In this document: positions 5,071-6,761 of the stretch, piece after piece
Layout: every line of letters starts with the position of its first letter
Numbering within the stretch: the stretch's first letter is position 1
Source of the DNA: Acetobacteraceae bacterium
GTDB lineage: Bacteria > Pseudomonadota > Alphaproteobacteria > Acetobacterales > Acetobacteraceae
Direction of reading: 5' to 3'
DNA length: 6,761 nucleotides
Assembly: GCA_030039695.1 (NCBI GenBank)
Contig: JASHVB010000596.1
Location: 1 to 6,761, forward strand
The notes under the pieces: generated by a model
Told to the model about the DNA's origin: nothing
Databases searched by the model: none
The model's input: only the letters and a program-made list of their open reading frames with translations
Made by a program: the position numbers and the translations under genes

Positions 5071-6761
5071 ATGTTTACAACCCGACCGGAAATCGCCGGC
5101 ACGTTCGGTGTGGTGGCCAGCACGCACTGGCTGGCCAGCCAAGTCGGCATGGCGGTGCTGGAGCGCGGTGGCAATGCCTTCGATGCAGCCTGCGCCACGG
5201 CGTTCACATTGCAGGTGGCCGAGCCGCACCTGAACGGCCCAGGCGGCGACGCGCCGATCATCCTGCATGACGCGCGCACTGGCGCGCAGCGGGTGATCTG
5301 CGGCCAAGGCGTCACGCCACAGGCCGCGACAATAGCGAAATTTCGCGATCTGGACATCGACCTGATCCCGGCAACCGGTCTGCTTCCGGCCGTGGTACCC
5401 GGTGCATTCGACGCGTGGTGCCTGCTGCTGCGTGACTGGGGCACGTGGGAACTGGCCGACGTGCTATCGTTTGCGATTGGCTACGCGGTGAACGGCGTAC
5501 CGATCGTCCCGCGCATCAGCGCGACCATCGAAGGCGTACGGCTGTTGTTCGAGCAGGAGTGGAAAAGCTCAGCGGCGGTGTTCCTGCCAAGCGGCGACGT
5601 GCCAAAACCGAACTCGCTGTTTGCCCGACCAGCGTTAGCCGCAACGTATCGTCGCATCTGCCAGGAGGCGACGGGTACGACGCGCGAGGCGCGCATCGAT
5701 GCCGCGCGCAATGCCTGGTATCGCGGCTTCGTCGCTGATGCAGTCGACCGTTTCTTCCGTTCAAACGCTGTGCTCGATGTCACCGGCCGACGCAATCGCG
5801 GGCTACTGACGGTAGACGATTTTGCGCGCTGGTCGGCCACTGTCGAGGACCCAGTCGCTTACCATTACCACGGCTATACCGTGCTGAAATGCGGGCCGTG
5901 GAGTCAGGGGCCGGTGTTCCTCCAACAGCTCGCCTTGCTGCGCGACTTCGATCTCGGCGCGATGGATCCGTGCGGCGCCGAGTTTACCCACACGGTGGTC
6001 GAATGCGCCAAGCTCGCTTTTGCCGACCGCGAGGCCTACTACGGGGACCCAAACTTTTCCGACGTGCCGCTCAACACGCTGCTTTCGGAGCCTTACAACG
6101 CAGAGCGGCGCAAGCTGATTGGCTACAGCGCGTCGCTCGAACTGCGGCCTGGCAGCGTTCCCGGCTATACCACGTGGGTCGATCATAACGCCGCCTCGCG
6201 AGCATCTAGGTTGGCGGCACCCGCCGCCGGCGCGGGCGAACCCACAGTGGCACGCCTCGGGGTTATCGGCGCTGACACGTGCCATCTCGATGTCATCGAC
6301 CGGAATGGCAATATGGTCAGCGCCACGCCATCCGGCGGGTGGTTGCAGTCCTCGCCGGTCATTCCAGAGCTTGGCTTCTGCATGGGAACGCGCGGGCAGA
6401 TGTTCTGGCTGCATGAGGGATTACCCACATCGCTCGCCCCGAGGAAGCGTCCACGCACCACGCTGTCACCCAGTTTGGCGTTGCGCGACGGTAAGCCGTG
6501 GATGGCGTTCGGCACCCCGGGCGGCGAGCAGCAAGACCAGTGGTCGCCGATCATGTTCCTGCGCATGGTGCATCACAACATGACCATCCAGGAGGCGATC
6601 GACGCGCCGTCATTCCACACCGAGCATTGGCCTTCCAGTTTCTGGCCGCGCATCGCCCGGCCGGGAAAGGTTGTGATCGAGGGGCGTTTCCCTGCGTCGG
6701 TGCTTACTGAACTGAAAGCACGCGGGCACAGGGCGGAAATGGGCGAGGACTGGAGTGAAGG
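5071..6761 (+). CDS. Gamma-glutamyltransferase-family Ntn-hydrolase (3'-truncated by window)
   Basis: The frame is open from ATG 5071 to the window end with 563 full codons and no stop, so the gene is nearly complete but cut. Family features are GVVASTHWLASQVGMAVLERGGNAFDAA near the N-terminus, EPHLNGPGGD (51-60), GLLPAVVPGAFDAW, the segment DTCHLDVIDRNGNMVSATPSGGW with the predicted autocleavage and nucleophile Thr403, and GTPGGEQQ (Gly484-Gly485), equivalent to the oxyanion-hole glycines of E. coli GGT. Such proteins mature by cleavage just before the nucleophilic Thr into large and small subunits. Two points differ from true GGT: the glutamate-binding Arg (E. coli Arg114, in FREMAP) appears replaced by Gln79 in GQGVTP, and TCH replaces TTH after cleavage. 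No signal peptide is seen, so it is likely cytoplasmic. It may be a gamma-glutamyl hydrolase/transferase of another type or an amidohydrolase such as oxamate amidohydrolase (HpxW-like); the substrate cannot be told. It is divergent from phnN with no evident link to phosphonate use. Confidence 0.88.
   Translation, partial: MFTTRPEIAGTFGVVASTHWLASQVGMAVLERGGNAFDAACATAFTLQVAEPHLNGPGGDAPIILHDARTGAQRVICGQGVTPQAATIAKFRDLDIDLIPATGLLPAVVPGAFDAWCLLLRDWGTWELADVLSFAIGYAVNGVPIVPRISATIEGVRLLFEQEWKSSAAVFLPSGDVPKPNSLFARPALAATYRRICQEATGTTREARIDAARNAWYRGFVADAVDRFFRSNAVLDVTGRRNRGLLTVDDFARWSATVEDPVAYHYHGYTVLKCGPWSQGPVFLQQLALLRDFDLGAMDPCGAEFTHTVVECAKLAFADREAYYGDPNFSDVPLNTLLSEPYNAERRKLIGYSASLELRPGSVPGYTTWVDHNAASRASRLAAPAAGAGEPTVARLGVIGADTCHLDVIDRNGNMVSATPSGGWLQSSPVIPELGFCMGTRGQMFWLHEGLPTSLAPRKRPRTTLSPSLALRDGKPWMAFGTPGGEQQDQWSPIMFLRMVHHNMTIQEAIDAPSFHTEHWPSSFWPRIARPGKVVIEGRFPASVLTELKARGHRAEMGEDWSE

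Overview
The window carries the downstream half of a carbon-phosphorus (C-P) lyase locus for phosphonate use, followed by the start of an unrelated Ntn-hydrolase gene. Base composition is GC-rich (roughly 60 % by eye) and codons end mostly in G or C. The layout phnJ-phnK-phnL-phnM, then a DUF1045 (2H phosphodiesterase-like) gene, then a nearby phnN, together with a short palindromic intergenic repeat, suggests a proteobacterium. A beta-proteobacterium of the Burkholderiales is my best guess, inferred from general knowledge of such clusters and not from a search.

Region by region: 1-594 is the C-terminal ~70 % of PhnJ, the radical-SAM C-P lyase, with its complete four-cysteine set. phnK (591-1367) overlaps it by ATGA. 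Then comes an unexpected ~416 bp stretch (1368-1783) without a convincing gene. It contains two palindromes, an AT-rich island and a 9-bp direct repeat near its two ends. phnL starts at 1784, phnM overlaps it by ATGA (2482-3615), and the DUF1045 gene overlaps phnM by TGATG (3615-4331). phnN lies on the opposite strand (4367-4933), convergent with the operon. Between phnN and the last gene is a REP-like palindromic repeat (about 4955-5001). From 5071 to the window end runs a gamma-glutamyltransferase-family (Ntn-hydrolase) gene, open at its 3' side.

How the genes work together: by family knowledge, PhnI with PhnG, PhnH and PhnL (first three outside the window) couples a phosphonate to ATP to give the ribose 1-phosphonate 5-triphosphate. 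PhnM removes pyrophosphate, and PhnJ cleaves the C-P bond to give a ribosyl 1,2-cyclic phosphate. PhnK is an ATPase that docks on the core complex. The cyclic phosphate is opened by PhnP in E. coli, and PhnN phosphorylates ribose 1,5-bisphosphate to PRPP. No phnP is visible here. The DUF1045 protein has two HxT motifs of a 2H phosphoesterase and sits directly behind phnM, so it is a candidate for a cyclic-phosphate step (inference). The gamma-glutamyltransferase-like gene has its own ribosome binding site and reads away from phnN; nothing in the sequence ties it to phosphonate use.
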